Of a DNA stretch of 14,688 bases, positions 13,688 to 14,688 are shown piece after piece. The position numbers were made by a program, and so were the translations under genes. Origin of the DNA: Candidatus Parvarchaeota archaeon (GTDB lineage: Archaea > Nanobdellota > Nanobdellia > Parvarchaeales > Parvarchaeaceae). Location of the stretch: positions 1 through 14,688 of the forward strand of contig JAMCRB010000025.1 of assembly GCA_023380435.1 (NCBI GenBank), written 5' to 3'. Each line of letters starts with the position of its first letter. Within the stretch, counting starts at the first letter, position 1. The notes under the pieces were generated by a model, which did not search any database, was not told the DNA's origin, and saw only the letters and a program-made list of their open reading frames with translations.

Positions 13688-13876
13688 TTAAGGACCGACA
13701 AAACCGCATACTTTGCAGGTGTATTCCACCCCGCGGCCTCTGCACTTACCGCACCTTGCAATCTCATTGCCGCAATTAGGACACTTGAATATAACAGAAT
13801 CCTTTATTGTGCTTATCTCCCTATTGCATGAAATGCAAAAATGCTGCTTCGCTTTTTCCATATTAACATCAGACAT
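13688..13876 (-). CDS. Small four-CxxC zinc-ribbon protein (COG2888-like)
   Basis: This 62-residue protein has four CxxC pairs: C14/C17, C32/C35, C42/C45 and C54/C57. The KCPNCGNEIARCGKC core and the terminal CKVCGFVGP are the signature of a small archaeal zinc-ribbon family (COG2888, described as putative RNA-binding) usually encoded just before aEF-1beta, as here. It is expected to bind two zinc ions. The molecular role is unknown, although the pairing with an elongation factor suggests translation. Starts at 13876 or 13861 (residue 6) are possible. The 13876 ATG is preferred because a TATA element (plus-strand 13900-13909) lies about 28 nt upstream of it. Confidence 0.88.
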   Translation of the reverse strand: MSDVNMEKAKQHFCISCNREISTIKDSVIFKCPNCGNEIARCGKCRGRGVEYTCKVCGFVGP

Positions 13877-14002
13877 GATTTATTTCTATAACAAAACTGG
13901 TATTTATATCTTATTGATTCGGCATACATGCCGATTTATGGGCTTTTTTGCTGATTTTAAGGCCTATGATAAATATTTATGGTATAGACAAGTCAGAATT
14001 AA
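13877..14002. promoter_or_regulatory. Divergent promoters of zinc-ribbon/aEF-1beta operon and pth2
   Basis: On the minus strand gatataaatacc (plus positions 13899-13910) is a good TATA element about 28 nt from the ATG at 13876. On the plus strand aaatatttat (13971-13980) lies about 27 nt from the pth2 ATG at 14003. Both predict leaderless mRNAs. Between them is the perfect inverted repeat TCGGCAT-AC-ATGCCGA (13919-13934), a possible operator just upstream of the minus-strand core promoter. Confidence 0.6.
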
Positions 14003-14371
14003 ATGGCAAGGGAAAAGCAGGATATAAAGCAGGTTATAATAATAAGGAAAGACCTGAAGATGGGCACCGGGAAGATTGCTGCACAGGCATGCCACGCAAG
14101 CCTGATGAGCTATATGGAAGCAGAGAAGAAGTATAAGGATATAGTGGAATCGTGGCTTTCCGAAGGCGGAACTAAGGTCGTTGTCAAGGTAAACACTATC
14201 GAAGAATTTGATGACATGAAGAAAAAACTCCGCGCTTCCGGGTTACCATTTAAAGTTGTCAAAGATGCGGGACAGACACAAGTCCTTCCAGGAACTGAGA
14301 CTGCCATAGGCATTGGCCCATATTATACAAGTGATATAGACAAGGTAACCTCCAAGTTAAGTCTTTTATGA
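14003..14371 (+). CDS. pth2: Peptidyl-tRNA hydrolase, archaeal/eukaryal type (Pth2)
   Basis: This 122-residue protein has the Pth2 length and motifs: KQVIIIRKDLKMGTGKIAAQ (residues 9-28), ACHAS (29-33), a central VVVKVNTIEEFDDM strand-helix, and FKVVKDAGQTQVLPGTETA (D88, T92) followed by IGIGP. Pth2 releases peptides from prematurely dropped peptidyl-tRNA so the tRNA can be reused. It is unrelated to bacterial Pth. The ATG at 14003 fits the promoter spacing. The stop overlaps the next start as ATGA (14368-14371), so it is cotranscribed with a membrane protein gene. Confidence 0.96.
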   Translation: MAREKQDIKQVIIIRKDLKMGTGKIAAQACHASLMSYMEAEKKYKDIVESWLSEGGTKVVVKVNTIEEFDDMKKKLRASGLPFKVVKDAGQTQVLPGTETAIGIGPYYTSDIDKVTSKLSLL

Positions 14372-14688
14372 GCAACTTCATAGGCGCAATAATATTATCA
14401 ATGCAGTATAACAATCCTCTCCTATTCTATGGTTTTTTGGGGGTCATAGTTTTTGCCGTCGCAATAACTTACACTTACAAGAGGGAGGCCGGTTTGATAG
14501 CAACATTCCTGGTTTTTGGTGGTTTATCTTATGCTGGATTGCTCAATCCATACACTCTGGTAATAGCTGCTGCCTCAATAATTATATTACTATTGTTTTT
14601 TGTAGGTTTATCCCAGATTGTAAGAAAGCTAAACAACATAAGAAATTGGTTCTATCTGTATAGACTTACACATAAGAAAAAGGAATGA
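14368..14688 (+). CDS. Small three-helix membrane protein, family not recognised
   Basis: This 106-residue hydrophobic protein has three likely transmembrane segments at about residues 17-35 (LLFYGFLGVIVFAVAITY), 42-59 (GLIATFLVFGGLSYAGLL) and 62-84 (YTLVIAAASIIILLLFFVGL), followed by a basic tail rich in Arg/Lys (IVRKLNNIRNW to HKKKE). By the positive-inside rule the C-terminus is probably cytoplasmic. It has no signal peptidase site and no catalytic motif that I can see. The start at 14368 overlaps the pth2 stop (ATGA), indicating coupled translation, though an ATG at residue 12 is also possible. The gene ends with TGA exactly at the window edge. Function unknown. Confidence 0.75.
   Translation: MSNFIGAIILSMQYNNPLLFYGFLGVIVFAVAITYTYKREAGLIATFLVFGGLSYAGLLNPYTLVIAAASIIILLLFFVGLSQIVRKLNNIRNWFYLYRLTHKKKE

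Noticed and set aside
13687..13767. N-terminal extension of aEF-1beta from 13767
   Set aside because: It lies inside the zinc-ribbon coding sequence in another frame, and the family N-terminus begins exactly at the ATG at 13686.
13472..13831. 119-codon plus-strand frame
   Set aside because: It is antisense to aEF-1beta and the zinc-ribbon gene, both clearly recognisable, and has no similarity of its own.
1..14688. CRISPR array or toxin-antitoxin module
   Set aside because: No regularly spaced repeats were seen; the only direct repeat noticed is the 47-bp duplication in serS, and no small gene pair of toxin-antitoxin type is present.

Overview
The window is archaeal chromosomal DNA. It carries archaeal split RNA polymerase genes (A' and A''), archaeal-type ribosomal proteins, MBF1, aEF-1beta, Pth2, an AK6/Fap7-type kinase, and TATA boxes about 25-28 nt upstream of several start codons (leaderless mRNAs). 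Spacing is very tight (1-4 nt gaps or ATGA overlaps), Shine-Dalgarno sites are scarce, several proteins diverge from family consensus, and a LamG surface-protein fragment is present. Together these suggest a small-genome DPANN archaeon, perhaps ARMAN-like (Micrarchaeota/Parvarchaeota). That placement is inference; no 16S gene is present.

Layout. 1-3668 (+) is the archaeal 'str'-type operon: end of rpoA1, then rpoA2, eL30, nusA-like, uS12 and uS7. 3673-4188 (-) is an AK6/Fap7-like NTPase that converges on it. 4280-7909 (+) is pheS-pheT-mbf1. 7938-8617 is a small tRNA-bounded patch: tRNA-Leu with the anticodon AAG, a LamG-domain gene remnant, a possible second remnant on the minus strand, and tRNA-Val(GAC) on the minus strand. 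8671-9983 is serS, broken into two frames by a perfect 47-bp tandem duplication. 10041-12296 is a 751-aa protein of unknown role with a C-terminal metallophosphoesterase domain and what looks like a degenerate N-terminal copy of the same fold. 12361-13440 is a DHH/DHHA1 phosphoesterase. 13417-13876 (-) is a zinc-ribbon gene plus aEF-1beta. 14003-14688 (+) is pth2 plus a small membrane protein.

Most genes serve information processing: transcription (RNAP, NusA-like, MBF1), ribosome structure and maturation (eL30, uS12, uS7, probably AK6/Fap7), tRNA charging (PheRS, SerRS), elongation (aEF-1beta), tRNA recycling (Pth2) and two tRNA genes. No CRISPR array, transposase, integrase or insertion sequence is visible.

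The observations most worth a second look are the split serS with a TTGA stop/start overlap produced by the duplication, the A34 anticodon in an archaeal tRNA-Leu, the two-domain phosphoesterase, and the Walker A Thr/Ser-to-His change in the AK6-like kinase.
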